From GCA-003244245 sp050699875 (GTDB taxonomy: Bacteria; Actinomycetota; Actinomycetes; Mycobacteriales; Pseudonocardiaceae), in contig JBOHFX010000107.1 in the NCBI GenBank assembly GCA_050699875.1, positions 19,203 to 83,202 of the forward strand: 64,000 nucleotides of DNA, in the 5' to 3' direction. Below are positions 52,906 through 62,282 of this stretch, piece by piece. Numbering within the stretch: the first letter of the stretch is position 1; each line of letters begins with the position of its first letter. The position numbers and the translations under genes were made by a program. The notes beneath the pieces are model-generated. The model had not been told where the DNA came from. It saw nothing but the letters and a program-made list of their open reading frames with translations, and ran no database searches.

Positions 52906-55011
52906 TTAGTCCGGTATACGTCCGAGAGTACGGCGGGCCGCATCGGCCACGGCCTCACCGGTGAAGCCGAACTCGCGATACAGGGTTTTCCAGTCAGCGG
53001 AGGCACCGAAATGCTCCAGGGAAACCACCTCGCCGTAATCGCCGACAAAGCGGCGCCACGGCATGGCGATACCGGCCTCGATGGCCACCCGAGCCTTCAC
53101 CGACGGCGGGAGTATCTGGTCGCAGTACGCCTCGCCCTGCTCGTCGAACCATTCCACGCACGGCATCGACACCACCCGGGCGGTGATTCCCTCGGCCGCC
53201 AGCGTCTGCTGGGCGGCGACGGCGAACTGCACTTCGGAGCCGGTGGCGATCAGCAGCACGTCAGGCAGCCCGCCGCCGACTTCGGGCGCGGTGTCGGAAA
53301 GCACGTAACCCCCGCGCGCGACGCCCGCGGCGTCGGTGCCTTCAAGGACCGGCACGCTCTGCCGGGTCAGGGCCAATCCAGTAGGCCGCGTACCCTTTTC
53401 CAGGGTTGCCTTCCACGCTGCCGCGGTCTCGTTGGCGTCTGCTGGCCGCACCACGTCGAGTCCGGGGATGGCTCGCAGCGCGGCTAGGTGCTCGACCGGC
53501 TGGTGGGTCGGGCCGTCCTCGCCCAGGCCGATGGAGTCGTGTGTCCAGATGTAGACGACCGGTGCCGCCATCAACGCGGCGAGCCGCACCGCCGGACGCA
53601 TGTAATCGCTGAAGATCAGGAAGGTTCCGCCGTAGGGCCGGGTCGGGCCATGCAGGGCTATCCCGTTGAGGATCGCCCCCATGGCGTGCTCACGCACTCC
53701 GAAGTGCAGCGTGCGGCCGTAGGGATGCGCGGTCCACATCTTCGTGGAGATCTTCTCGGGCCCGAATGAGTCGGCCCCCTTGATCGTGGTGTTGTTGCTC
53801 TCCCCGAGGTCGGCAGAGCCACCCCATAGTTCAGGCAACACCTCGCCGATTGCGGAGAGGACCTCCCCGGATGCCTTGCGGGTCGCCACGCCTTTGGCGT
53901 CCGGCTCCCAGGTGGGCAGCTTCTCCGCCCAGCCGGCGGGCAGCGCCCGGTCGATGAGGCGATCGAACAACGCGGCCCCGGACGGATTGTCCTGCCGCCA
54001 GGAATCGAAGGACTCCTGCCACTTCGCGTGGGCGGCCTGGCCGCGGGCCACTGCCTGCCGGGTGTGCTCGAGTACCTCGGGTTCCACGGCGAACGAGCTC
54101 TGCGGGTCAAAACCTAGGATCTTTTTCACTGCGGCGACCTCGTCATCGCCCAGCGCAGAGCCGTGCGCGGCCCCGGTGTTCATCTTGTTCGGCGCCGGGT
54201 AGGCGATCACGGTACGCAGCACGATCAGCGAAGGACGGCCGGTGTCGGCCTTGGCTGCCGCAATCGCGTCCAGGATGCCGACGACGTCCTCACCACCCTC
54301 GACGGTCTGCACGTGCCACCCGTATGCCTCGTAGCGGGCGGCGGTGTCCTCTGACAGCGCGATCTTGGTGTCGTCCTCGATGGAGATCTCGTTGGCGTCG
54401 TAGAACACCACAAGGTTGCCCAGCGCCTGGGTGCCGGCCAGCGAGGAGGCCTCAGAGGTGACACCTTCCTGGATGTCGCCGTCGGAGGCGATGACATAGA
54501 TGTAGTGATCGAAGGTGCTCTCGCCGGGCGGGGCATCGGGATCGAAAAGGCCGCGCTCCCGGCGGGCCGCCATGGCCATCCCGACCGCGGCGCCCAGGCC
54601 TTGGCCCAGTGGGCCGGTGGTGATCTCTACTCCGACAGTGTGCCCGTACTCCGGGTGACCCGGCGTCTTGGATCCCCACGTGCGCAGCTGCTCGATATCT
54701 TCCAGCTCCAGCCCGTAGCCGCACAGGTACAGCTGTAGATACAGGGTCAGGCTGGAGTGGCCGGCGGACAGCACGAACCGGTCCCGCCCGGTCCAAGCCG
54801 GGTCGGTGGGATCGTGCCGCAACACCCGCTGAAACAGCATGTGAGCCAGCGGGGCAAGGCTCATGGCGGTGCCCGGGTGGCCACTGCCGCAGCGCTGCAC
54901 CGCTTCGGCGGCGAGCACCCGGATGGTGTCCACCGCGCGGGTGTCCAGATCAGTCCAGTCATCAGGCGTTCGGGGCGTAGTGAGCTGGGTCAGATCCTCA
55001 GTGACGGACAC
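52906..55011 (-). CDS. tkt: transketolase
   Basis: This thiamine-diphosphate enzyme of 701 residues has GSGHPGTAMSLAPLAHMLF, the TPP motif SDGDIQEGVTSEASSLAG, DANEISIEDDT, and the Pyr domain with EHAMGAILNGIALHG and WTHDSIGLGEDGPTHQPVEH. The GTG at 55011 with CAGGAG is preferred; the frame extends 53 codons upstream without homology. It heads the reverse-strand tkt-tal-pgi-zwf run and is divergent from ctaB. Confidence 0.97.
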   Translation of the reverse strand: MSVTEDLTQLTTPRTPDDWTDLDTRAVDTIRVLAAEAVQRCGSGHPGTAMSLAPLAHMLFQRVLRHDPTDPAWTGRDRFVLSAGHSSLTLYLQLYLCGYGLELEDIEQLRTWGSKTPGHPEYGHTVGVEITTGPLGQGLGAAVGMAMAARRERGLFDPDAPPGESTFDHYIYVIASDGDIQEGVTSEASSLAGTQALGNLVVFYDANEISIEDDTKIALSEDTAARYEAYGWHVQTVEGGEDVVGILDAIAAAKADTGRPSLIVLRTVIAYPAPNKMNTGAAHGSALGDDEVAAVKKILGFDPQSSFAVEPEVLEHTRQAVARGQAAHAKWQESFDSWRQDNPSGAALFDRLIDRALPAGWAEKLPTWEPDAKGVATRKASGEVLSAIGEVLPELWGGSADLGESNNTTIKGADSFGPEKISTKMWTAHPYGRTLHFGVREHAMGAILNGIALHGPTRPYGGTFLIFSDYMRPAVRLAALMAAPVVYIWTHDSIGLGEDGPTHQPVEHLAALRAIPGLDVVRPADANETAAAWKATLEKGTRPTGLALTRQSVPVLEGTDAAGVARGGYVLSDTAPEVGGGLPDVLLIATGSEVQFAVAAQQTLAAEGITARVVSMPCVEWFDEQGEAYCDQILPPSVKARVAIEAGIAMPWRRFVGDYGEVVSLEHFGASADWKTLYREFGFTGEAVADAARRTLGRIPD

Positions 55012-55294
55012 GCTCTGCTCCTGACTGTCCTCGGTGCGGCTGGCCCGTGGCGCGGATGGCCTGTGGGGGCCGATTCTCTGCGATTCCACCCTAGCGAGGT
55101 GGCGCCGCCCTGTGACCCTTATCGACCAGGTGCCCCCCACAGAGGGTGATGCGCACCACGCGACTACCATCGTCGATAAAGCAATACCCGCCCGGACCGC
55201 TGCTCATTCCTGCTGCCGTCCGCGATGTGTTATCACGAGGAGCGACGGTGAGCCCAGCGCCCAAGCTCTCGAGGTCACAACCTCCGGGAGCGCG

Positions 55295-56221
55295 GTGAGC
55301 AGCGCCGTCCAAGCTCCCACAACACCCCGGATCGGAATCCGTGGTGGAGTGCTGCGCAGCTACCTCGCCCTCACCAAGCCACGAGTGATCGAGCTGCTGC
55401 TGGTCACCACCATACCTGCGATGTTGCTCGCCGCCCGGGGAGCGCCTTCCCCGTGGCTGATCATCGCTACCCTGCTGGGCGGCAGTATGGCCGCAGGAAG
55501 CGCGAACGCGCTGAACTGCGTGGCCGATGCCGATATCGACGCCAAAATGAAACGTACCCGCGCCCGGCCGTTGGCCACCAATGAAGTGCCCATCCGGCAT
55601 GCGCTGATTTTCGGGATCGTACTAGGGGTGGGTTCCTTCGGTTGGTTGTGGGCGACCACCAATTTGCTCTCGGCGGTGCTGGCGGTAACGACGATTTTGT
55701 TCTACGTCTTCGTCTATACCCTGCTGCTCAAGCGCCGCACTTCGCAGAACATCATCTGGGGTGGTGCTGCCGGCTGCATGCCGGTGGTGATCGGCTGGTC
55801 AGCGGTCACCGGCACGGTAGGTTGGCCAGCCCTGGTGATGTTTGGGGTGATCTTCTTCTGGACCCCGCCGCACACTTGGACGCTGGCGATGAAGTTCCGC
55901 GAGGATTACCAGCGGGCGGGCGTGCCGATGTTGCCTGCGGTGGCCCCTGCGGTGTCGGTGGCCCGCCGGATCGTGCTGTTCAGCTGGCTGATGGTGGTCT
56001 GGAGCCTGCTGCTGGTGCCGGCCACCAGCTGGGTCTACGCGGCGGTGGCGGTACTTGCCGGCGGTTGGTTCGTGGCGATGGCGCACCGGTTGCTCGCCGC
56101 GCTGCGCCGCGGGGCAGCGGTGAATCCGATGCGTCTGTTCCACCTGTCCAACACCTACCTGGCGGTGGTGTTCGTGGCGATCGCCGTCGACTCGGTACTG
56201 GGTTGGGCTCCCCTGATTTGA
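55295..56221 (+). CDS. ctaB: protoheme IX farnesyltransferase
   Basis: CtaB makes heme O for the oxidase encoded by ctaD. The 308-residue membrane protein of the UbiA family has about nine segments; the prenyl-diphosphate-binding motifs are NCVADADIDAKMKRTRARPL and DYQRAGVPMLPAV. The GTG at 55295 is chosen; upstream codons lack homology. It is divergent from tkt, as in other actinobacteria. Confidence 0.95.
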   Translation: MSSAVQAPTTPRIGIRGGVLRSYLALTKPRVIELLLVTTIPAMLLAARGAPSPWLIIATLLGGSMAAGSANALNCVADADIDAKMKRTRARPLATNEVPIRHALIFGIVLGVGSFGWLWATTNLLSAVLAVTTILFYVFVYTLLLKRRTSQNIIWGGAAGCMPVVIGWSAVTGTVGWPALVMFGVIFFWTPPHTWTLAMKFREDYQRAGVPMLPAVAPAVSVARRIVLFSWLMVVWSLLLVPATSWVYAAVAVLAGGWFVAMAHRLLAALRRGAAVNPMRLFHLSNTYLAVVFVAIAVDSVLGWAPLI

Positions 56222-56269
56222 TATCTGTGCCTGATTGCTATCTGTGGGCCAGGACTCAGGCGGGCTTAG

Positions 56270-56539
56270 TCATGTCGGGTAACGGGCGGCGGCTCGCTCG
56301 CGCGCCTTGGCGGCTTCAACCTCTCGATCCTTCGGCGGCGAAGAGGTCACCAACTCGTTCAGCAGGCGCGTCGAAACGTCGGCGATGTCATCGACCGCCC
56401 GTTGGAACGCCTCCACGTTGGCCCGCGACGGCTTGGTGGACCCGCTGATCTTTCGCACGTACTGCAGCGCCGCACTGTGCACCTCGTCGGGCGTCGCAGG
56501 GGGGTCGAAGTTGTACAGCGGCCGGATGTTCCTGCACAT
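56270..56539 (-). CDS. DUF2277 family protein
   Basis: The 89-residue product begins MCRNIRPLYNFDPPATPDEV and has QYVRKISG, the DUF2277 signature, followed by a helical region and a charged tail. Function is unknown; the invariant N-terminal Cys-Arg-Asn is notable. It converges with ctaB. Confidence 0.92.
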   Translation of the reverse strand: MCRNIRPLYNFDPPATPDEVHSAALQYVRKISGSTKPSRANVEAFQRAVDDIADVSTRLLNELVTSSPPKDREVEAAKARERAAARYPT

Positions 56540-56811
56540 GCTGAAATCGTACGTGTGGACGCCCGAGCCGCTATTGTCGCTTCGAGATACGGGTGGTCAC
56601 GACCGCATTGCTGGCGCACCCAGGGCTGTTGCCCGCGGCAGCCGGCCCACTTTCGCGACGAGTGGGCGTTGTACATGGCTCAGTAGGGTGCAGTGGCGGG
56701 GTATAGGCGGCGGGAGCTGCGGTGCGCCCCGGCGGTGCGGCGGAGGGTGGTCGCCAACTCGTAAGCTATATGCACTTCTGACATACCCCAGCGCGCGGGA
56801 TACTCGCTGGG

Positions 56812-57576
56812 ATGAGCGCCACGCAGCAACCGTTTGACCAGCCTCCCGATTACCACTCCCGGTCACCGTCGCACAGCCACGGAGGTCGGCGGGCGGTAGC
56901 GATCGCGATTCGGGTCGCAATCCCCCTGCTTGTCGTCGGGATTCTGTTGATCATCAAGCCTGAGATCATCACCGGCACGCTGGAGACGACCGGGGCTATG
57001 CTGCGGGTCGGGGCGCTGTTGCTCGGCTGGCTGGTGTTCTCCGTTCTGGTCCGCCGTTTCGTGCGGCCACCGGCACTTCGTACCGGGTTGATTGCGGCGG
57101 TGGGCCTGACCCTGCTCGCCGTGACGGTCCGGCCATACTTCATCGACACCAGAGCCAATGACGCGCTGCTCACCGGCCCGGCGGCTGCCAGCACGCAGGT
57201 TGTCACCGGCGGCCCCCGAGGCGAGACCTCACAGAGCACGGCGGTCCGGGTGTCTTCGGGTCAATTGAAGGGCCTTGCCGGACATCGCGGTTCGGGTTCG
57301 GCGTCGATCGTTCGCGCTCCGGACGGATCCCGCGTCGTCCAGCTGGAGGATTACGACGTTTCCAGCGGGGTCACCCTGTTCCTCTACGTGGTGCCCGGCG
57401 TGAACCGGGAGCAGCCAACGGCCAACAGCGTCAATCTCGGCAAGCTGGTCGAGAACACCGGCAACCGGGTGGTGCCAATCTCCGAGGAGGTCGATCTCTC
57501 CGGCCCGCAGACCGTGCTGATCTGGTGCGAGCCGTTCACCACCCCGATTGCGGCGGCGACTCAGATTCCGGTGTAG
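56812..57576 (+). CDS. membrane protein with C-terminal DM13 domain
   Basis: The 254-residue protein has a polar N-terminus, three membrane segments (about 29-50, 60-82, 90-108) and an extracytoplasmic DM13-type domain from about residue 140: GHRGSGSASIVRAPDGSRVV, VTLFLYVVPG, GKLVENTGNRVVPI and VLIWCEPFTTPIAAA, where the Cys of the IWC motif is conserved. DM13 domains are proposed to carry electrons. Placement after ctaB hints at a respiratory role, but that is inference. Confidence 0.82.
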   Translation: MSATQQPFDQPPDYHSRSPSHSHGGRRAVAIAIRVAIPLLVVGILLIIKPEIITGTLETTGAMLRVGALLLGWLVFSVLVRRFVRPPALRTGLIAAVGLTLLAVTVRPYFIDTRANDALLTGPAAASTQVVTGGPRGETSQSTAVRVSSGQLKGLAGHRGSGSASIVRAPDGSRVVQLEDYDVSSGVTLFLYVVPGVNREQPTANSVNLGKLVENTGNRVVPISEEVDLSGPQTVLIWCEPFTTPIAAATQIPV

Positions 57577-57927
57577 GCGTCTCAGCGCGCCCGCGAAAAT
57601 TCAGGCTGACCTCGTGACGCTGGCGCTGTGAGGCTGTTGCCGATTTGCGCCGTGAACTCCACGCCGCCGACGTCACCGGGCCGTATACACGTCGGTACCG
57701 TTGAGTTCACGGCGCGCGCCCACCCAGGAAACAGCCACCTGTAGTTTCTCGATCTTGCCGACTGGTTCGCGTGCCAGGTCGGTATCTCCCTTGTGCACAG
57801 CGGCCCTCGGTTGCCGACTCGTTACCGCTGGTCAGCACCTCGATCTAGCACTCCGAGATCACGAAACTTCGGGCTAACGAGCATCACGCACCGAGCGATG
57901 ACCTGGATGGTCACGCAGGCGGGCGGG
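57577..57927. other. gene-free stretch with a 13-bp inverted repeat
   Basis: No supported gene. gcgccgtgaactc at 57647-57659 is the exact reverse complement of 57703-57715, with 43 nt between. The region precedes the MerR-type promoter of the transporter operon. No regulator gene is present here, although such promoters often have one next to them. Confidence 0.5.
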
Positions 57928-57958
57928 TTGACCTCGACCCTGATTGAGGTCTTAGCGT
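57928..57958 (+). promoter_or_regulatory. MerR/SoxR-type promoter of the DrrAB-like operon
   Basis: TTGACC (-35, 57928-57933), 19-bp spacer with the inverted repeat acctcga/ttgaggt at 57931-57937 and 57944-57950, then TAGCGT (-10, 57953-57958). A spacer longer than 17 bp with a central dyad is the mark of MerR-family activation. It matches the promoter at 35265-35295 in spacing and in the TTGAGGTCTTAGC block. The start codon follows 122 bp downstream. Confidence 0.75.
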
Positions 57959-58079
57959 CGAAGTGCGACGCCAAGGAGTCCGGGTGCGAAAACCGGTCGC
58001 TGCCGCGACCCGTTGCACGTCAGGATTGTCAGACCCGTCGGGCAGGTTGAGCGCTACGACATCGGGACAGGAGCCATCG

Positions 58080-59051
58080 ATGAATCACGCGATCTTGGCC
58101 GAGGGGCTGGTCAAGCGCTTCGGCGAGACCACTGCCCTGAACGGGGTAGACCTCGCGGTCCGCACCGGCACCGTGCTCGGCCTGCTCGGTCCGAACGGCG
58201 CCGGCAAAACCACCGCCGTTCGTGTCCTCGCCACCCTGCTACGGCCGGATGCCGGGCACGCTGCGGTCGGCGGCTACGACGTGGTCCGTAACGCCCATCA
58301 AGTGCGTCAGCTGATCGGGCTGACCGGGCAGTACGCCTCGGTCGACGAAGCCCTCACCGGCACGGAGAATCTTCAGCTCATCGGTAGGTTGCTCGGGATG
58401 CCGCGGCGGGACGCCAAGCAGCGCGCCAGCGAGCTGCTCGCGAGGTTCGGCCTGACGGACGCTGCGGGACGAGCGGCCAAGACCTACTCCGGAGGAATGC
58501 GCCGCAGACTGGACTTGGCGGCGAGCCTGGTAGGTCGGCCCCAGTTGCTCTATCTCGACGAGCCGACCACGGGGTTGGACCCACGGAGCCGTCTTGATCT
58601 GTGGGCCCTGGTGCGGAGCCTGGTGGCCGACGGTGTCACCGTGCTGCTCACCACGCAGTACCTGGATGAGGCCGACGAGCTCGCCGACGAGATAGCCGTC
58701 ATCGACGGCGGCAGGGTCATCGCGACCGGGACGCCGGACGAATTGAAGGCCAAGACCGGCGCCCAATCCCTCGCCGTGCGACCGGCACATCACACCGACA
58801 TGCCCGTCGTGATCTCTGTGGTGAGCGAACTCGCCGATATCGCGCCAGAGGTGAACGGCCAGTTGGTGACGGCACCGGTCACCGATACGGCCTTGCTCCC
58901 TGCCGTGGTGCGCCGGCTCGACGACGCCGGCGTTGTCATCACCGAGCTCACGCTGCGCAACTCCAGCCTCAACGAGGTGTTCCTATCCCTGACGGGGCAT
59001 CCGGCGCAGGAGTCCGCGAAGACCGAAGAGACCGAAGGGGCTCTCACATGA
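58080..59051 (+). CDS. ABC transporter ATPase, DrrA (daunorubicin resistance) type
   Basis: The 323-residue ATPase has Walker A LGPNGAGKTTAVRVLATL near residue 40, the signature YSGGMRRRLDLAASL, Walker B LLYLDEPTTGLDPRSR and a C-terminal ~90-residue domain (LRNSSLNEVFLSLTGH) typical of DrrA. It would power the permease encoded next with an ATGA overlap. Substrate is unknown; hydrophobic drugs or lipids are typical. A MerR-type promoter lies upstream. Confidence 0.94.
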   Translation: MNHAILAEGLVKRFGETTALNGVDLAVRTGTVLGLLGPNGAGKTTAVRVLATLLRPDAGHAAVGGYDVVRNAHQVRQLIGLTGQYASVDEALTGTENLQLIGRLLGMPRRDAKQRASELLARFGLTDAAGRAAKTYSGGMRRRLDLAASLVGRPQLLYLDEPTTGLDPRSRLDLWALVRSLVADGVTVLLTTQYLDEADELADEIAVIDGGRVIATGTPDELKAKTGAQSLAVRPAHHTDMPVVISVVSELADIAPEVNGQLVTAPVTDTALLPAVVRRLDDAGVVITELTLRNSSLNEVFLSLTGHPAQESAKTEETEGALT

Positions 59052-59863
59052 CCGCCGCGATCGCGACCACACCGCCGGCGCGGGAACTGGCTCCTCGGGT
59101 CACGCCCGTGCAAGGGCTACAGCAGACGATGACCCTCGCCTGGCGCACGCTGGTGCAGATCAGGCACAACCCGTGGGAGCTGGCGGACTTCAGCATCCAA
59201 CCGATCATGTTCGTGCTGCTGTTCACGTACGTGTTCGGCGGCGCGATCTCGGGAACGACCGGCGACTACCTGACCTTCGCGCTGCCCGGACTCATCGTGA
59301 TGAACATGTTCTTCGTCACCATGTATGTCGGCATGGGTCTCAACACAGACCTGACCAAGGGCGTGTTCGACCGGCTGCGCTCGCTGCCGCTCGCGCGGTG
59401 GGCGCCACTTACCGGCCGCATGACCGCCGATCTGGTGAAGCAGGCCTGGTCAATTGTTCTCTTGCTCGGTATCGGTGCTGTGCTCGGCTTCCGGGTCGGT
59501 ACCTCAATTGTTGCTTTCCTGGCGGCGATCGCACTGATCTTGGTATTTGCGCTGGCCTTCTCCTGGGTCTCGGTGCTGGTTGGAGTGCTCGCCAAGGACC
59601 CGGAAAGGGTGCAGCTGTTCGGGATGACCGTGCTGTTCCCCCTCACCTTCGTCAGCAACGTCCTCGTGCCGACCAATACAATGCCGGGCTGGCTGCAGGC
59701 GTTCGTGAACGTCAACCCGGTGACGCTGCTCTCCGACGCAGCCCGCGGGCTCATGGTCGGCGGACCCGTCGCAGGACCCGTCCTCGGATCGGTGCTCTGG
59801 GCTGCCGTGATCACCGCGGTCTTCGCGCCGCTCTCGTTGTGGGCACTCAGGCGCCGGGTGTAG
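59048..59863 (+). CDS. ABC-2 type permease, DrrB type
   Basis: The 271-residue protein has six membrane segments and the ABC-2 motif region (RLRSLPLARWAPLTGRMTAD, then FVSNVLVPTNTMPGWLQAF and NPVTLLSDAARGL). It pairs with the DrrA-type ATPase through overlapping start and stop. Together they form a minimal exporter. Confidence 0.94.
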   Translation: MTAAIATTPPARELAPRVTPVQGLQQTMTLAWRTLVQIRHNPWELADFSIQPIMFVLLFTYVFGGAISGTTGDYLTFALPGLIVMNMFFVTMYVGMGLNTDLTKGVFDRLRSLPLARWAPLTGRMTADLVKQAWSIVLLLGIGAVLGFRVGTSIVAFLAAIALILVFALAFSWVSVLVGVLAKDPERVQLFGMTVLFPLTFVSNVLVPTNTMPGWLQAFVNVNPVTLLSDAARGLMVGGPVAGPVLGSVLWAAVITAVFAPLSLWALRRRV

Positions 59864-59968
59864 GTGAACGGTGTCGAGACGTGGTGGGTGCCGTCGTCGT
59901 AAGGTGCCGAGCTCTTGGAGTTGGTCGATCTACTTGGCCTGTGCGAGATCGTGACCGGGGCTGCCGGC

Positions 59969-60994
59969 CTACGACCCGAGGCGGGTGGGGAGCCCGAAGG
60001 CGGCGAACAGGTCGGTGTCGAGGAAGTTGTGATGCCCGACGATCCGGTCACCTGACATCTCGATGACCTGCAGCGCGAACGGTTGGTGACCACCGCCCAC
60101 GTCCGGGCGGTACGAGCCGAACGCGGCGCAGCCGTTGGCCGCCGTCGGCACCAGCCGCGAGCCACGGCATCCGACGCCCTGCCCTAGGAACCACCGGCCC
60201 ATCTCGACCGGCCCCCGAAGCCAGAAATCGTAGGGTGGCATCGACATCACGGCATCGTCGTGGAGTAGCGAGACCAGCAAGGTGATGTCGTAGCGCTCGA
60301 AGGCGTCCACGTACCGGGCGAGCAGCGCCCGCTGGTCAGCGTCCATCGCGTGGCCAGGGGCGGCGTCAGCGTCGCTCACGTCGCGGGTCGCAAGGGTGGC
60401 CCGGGCTCGCTGCAGCGCACTGTTGACCGACGCCACGCTTGTCTCGAGTAGCTCGGCCACCTCGGTTGCTTGCCAGCGCAGCACTTCGCGCAAAATCAGC
60501 ACCGCTCGCTGCCGGGCGGGCAGGCGCTGGAGGGCGGTGACGAATGCCAGGCGAACCGTTTCCCTCGACGCCACGAGCTCGGCCGGGTCACCATCGCTCG
60601 GTAGCACACAGGCGTCAGGGACGGGCTGTATCCAGGCGTGCTCCGGCAGAGTCGGGCCGGGGGACGAATCCGCTGTCGAGGATGGCCCGAGGTCCACGGG
60701 CAATGCTCGGCGTTGGCGGCCTCGCAGCTGGTCGAGGCACACGTTGGTGGCGATGCGGTAAAGCCATGACCGTAGGGCCGATCGGCCTTCGAAGCCGTCG
60801 ATACCCCGCCAGGCCCGCAGCATCGTCTCCTGCACGGCGTCATCGGCCTCAAAGAAAGAGCCGAGCATCCGGTAGCAGTACCCGGTGAGTTCCCGACGGT
60901 GCTGCTCCAGATCCTCGGGCCGGACTTCGCTGATGTCCACGGCGTCAGGTCGGACAGGCACGGTGTTCCACTCTACCTCTACCGCCACGCTCAT
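59969..60994 (-). CDS. ECF sigma factor with SnoaL-like C-terminal domain
   Basis: The 341-residue protein has sigma region 2 (LTGYCYRMLGSFFEADDAVQ, RSWLYRIATNVCLDQLRGR) and region 4 (LPARQRAVLILREVLRWQAT, then VNSALQRARATL), followed by a ~110-residue SnoaL/NTF2-like domain with LLHDDAVMSMPPYDFWLRGP. This resembles the ECF group with an attached domain (SigG/SigJ or TIGR02960 type) whose extension tunes activity without an anti-sigma gene. None is adjacent. The ATG at 60994 is preferred; the frame is open 86 codons further into the upstream gene. Confidence 0.88.
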   Translation of the reverse strand: MSVAVEVEWNTVPVRPDAVDISEVRPEDLEQHRRELTGYCYRMLGSFFEADDAVQETMLRAWRGIDGFEGRSALRSWLYRIATNVCLDQLRGRQRRALPVDLGPSSTADSSPGPTLPEHAWIQPVPDACVLPSDGDPAELVASRETVRLAFVTALQRLPARQRAVLILREVLRWQATEVAELLETSVASVNSALQRARATLATRDVSDADAAPGHAMDADQRALLARYVDAFERYDITLLVSLLHDDAVMSMPPYDFWLRGPVEMGRWFLGQGVGCRGSRLVPTAANGCAAFGSYRPDVGGGHQPFALQVIEMSGDRIVGHHNFLDTDLFAAFGLPTRLGS

Positions 60995-61166
60995 CGTTAA
61001 CGTCGTTATAGCCGCAGTGATCACGTGTCTCAGGTGCCAAGTGATCCATGATACCTGTAGCGGCATCGTGGCACTCCGGCGCGAGCGATGAGTTCGTGCC
61101 CCACAGGTCGTCATACGGGGTGATGCTCGTTGGTGATAGCCGGAAGCCGGTCGGAAGGGGATACGG

Positions 61167-62282
61167 GTGAGTGGAGTACGGGTACTGGTTGGGACTCGCA
61201 AAGGCGCGTTCGTCTTGACGTCGGATGCCGATCGCAAGCGGTGGGACGTCAACGGGCCCTTGTTCGGTGGCTGGGAGATCTACCACCTCACGGGATCTCC
61301 CGCTGACCCGGACAGGCTGTATGCATCCCAGTCCGGTGGCTGGTTCGGACAGGTGATCCAGCGCTCCGACGACGGAGGCACAACGTGGGAACCGGTGGGA
61401 AACCAGTTCACCTATGACGGCGTTCCGGGCACTCATCAGTGGTACGACGGCACGCCGCATCCCTGGGAGTTCGCGCGTGTTTGGCATTTGGAACCATCGC
61501 TGACCGATCCGGACATTGTCTACGCGGGAGTCGAAGACGCCGCGTTGTTCCGCTCGAACGACGGCGGGCGGTCGTGGCAGGAACTGTCTGGCCTGCGCGA
61601 GCATGATTCAGGCCCCTGCTGGCAACCAGGTGCCGGTGGGATGTGCCTCCATACCATCGTGCAACATCCCAGCGATCCCGGACGGATCTTCGTGGCCATC
61701 TCGTCTGCGGGCGTGTTCCGGACCGGCGATGCCGGCAAGACGTGGCGGCCGGCGAACCGCGGTCTGCGCTCCGAGGGCATCCCCGACCCAACTGCCGAGG
61801 TCGGCCACTGCGTTCACCGCCTGGCGATGCACCCCGCTCGTCCGGACGTGTTGTTCATGCAGAAACACTGGGACGTGATGCGCAGCGACGACGCCGGCCA
61901 GTCATGGTACGAGATCAGCGGTAACTTGCCGACCGACTTCGGGTTTCCGATCGACGTGCACGCGCACGAGCCCGACACCATCTACGTCGTTCCGATCAAG
62001 AGCGACTCGGAGCATTACCCGCCTGAGGGGAAGCTACGGGTGTACCGCAGCCGGAAAGGCGGGAACGAGTGGGAGGCGCTCACGGACGGTCTGCCGCAGC
62101 GTGACTGCTACGTCAACGTGCTGCGCGACGCGATGGCCGTCGACTCGCTGGACTCGTGCGGCGTGTATTTCGGAACGACTGGGGGACAGGTGTATGCATC
62201 CGCCGACGCTGGAGACAGCTGGACGCCCATCGTCCGAGACCTTCCGGCCGTGTTGTCGGTCGAAGTCCAGACGCTTCCATGA
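61167..62282 (+). CDS. BNR/sialidase-like beta-propeller repeat protein
   Basis: The 371-residue protein has repeated Asp-box motifs: SDDGGTTWEPV, SNDGGRSWQEL, TGDAGKTWRPA, SDDAGQSWYEI and SADAGDSWTPI, spaced over a propeller. There is no signal peptide, so it is probably cytosolic, unlike true sialidases. The start is a GTG with GGAAGGGG upstream. It overlaps by ATGA the gene for a ubiquitin-like protein, a pairing I have seen described only as hypothetical. Function is unknown; it is divergent from the sigma factor gene. Confidence 0.85.
   Translation: MSGVRVLVGTRKGAFVLTSDADRKRWDVNGPLFGGWEIYHLTGSPADPDRLYASQSGGWFGQVIQRSDDGGTTWEPVGNQFTYDGVPGTHQWYDGTPHPWEFARVWHLEPSLTDPDIVYAGVEDAALFRSNDGGRSWQELSGLREHDSGPCWQPGAGGMCLHTIVQHPSDPGRIFVAISSAGVFRTGDAGKTWRPANRGLRSEGIPDPTAEVGHCVHRLAMHPARPDVLFMQKHWDVMRSDDAGQSWYEISGNLPTDFGFPIDVHAHEPDTIYVVPIKSDSEHYPPEGKLRVYRSRKGGNEWEALTDGLPQRDCYVNVLRDAMAVDSLDSCGVYFGTTGGQVYASADAGDSWTPIVRDLPAVLSVEVQTLP

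Noticed and set aside
61167..62282. true exo-sialidase
   Set aside because: Asp boxes are present, but there is no signal peptide, no Arg triad or FRIP motif that I can find, and the context is a ubiquitin-like gene.
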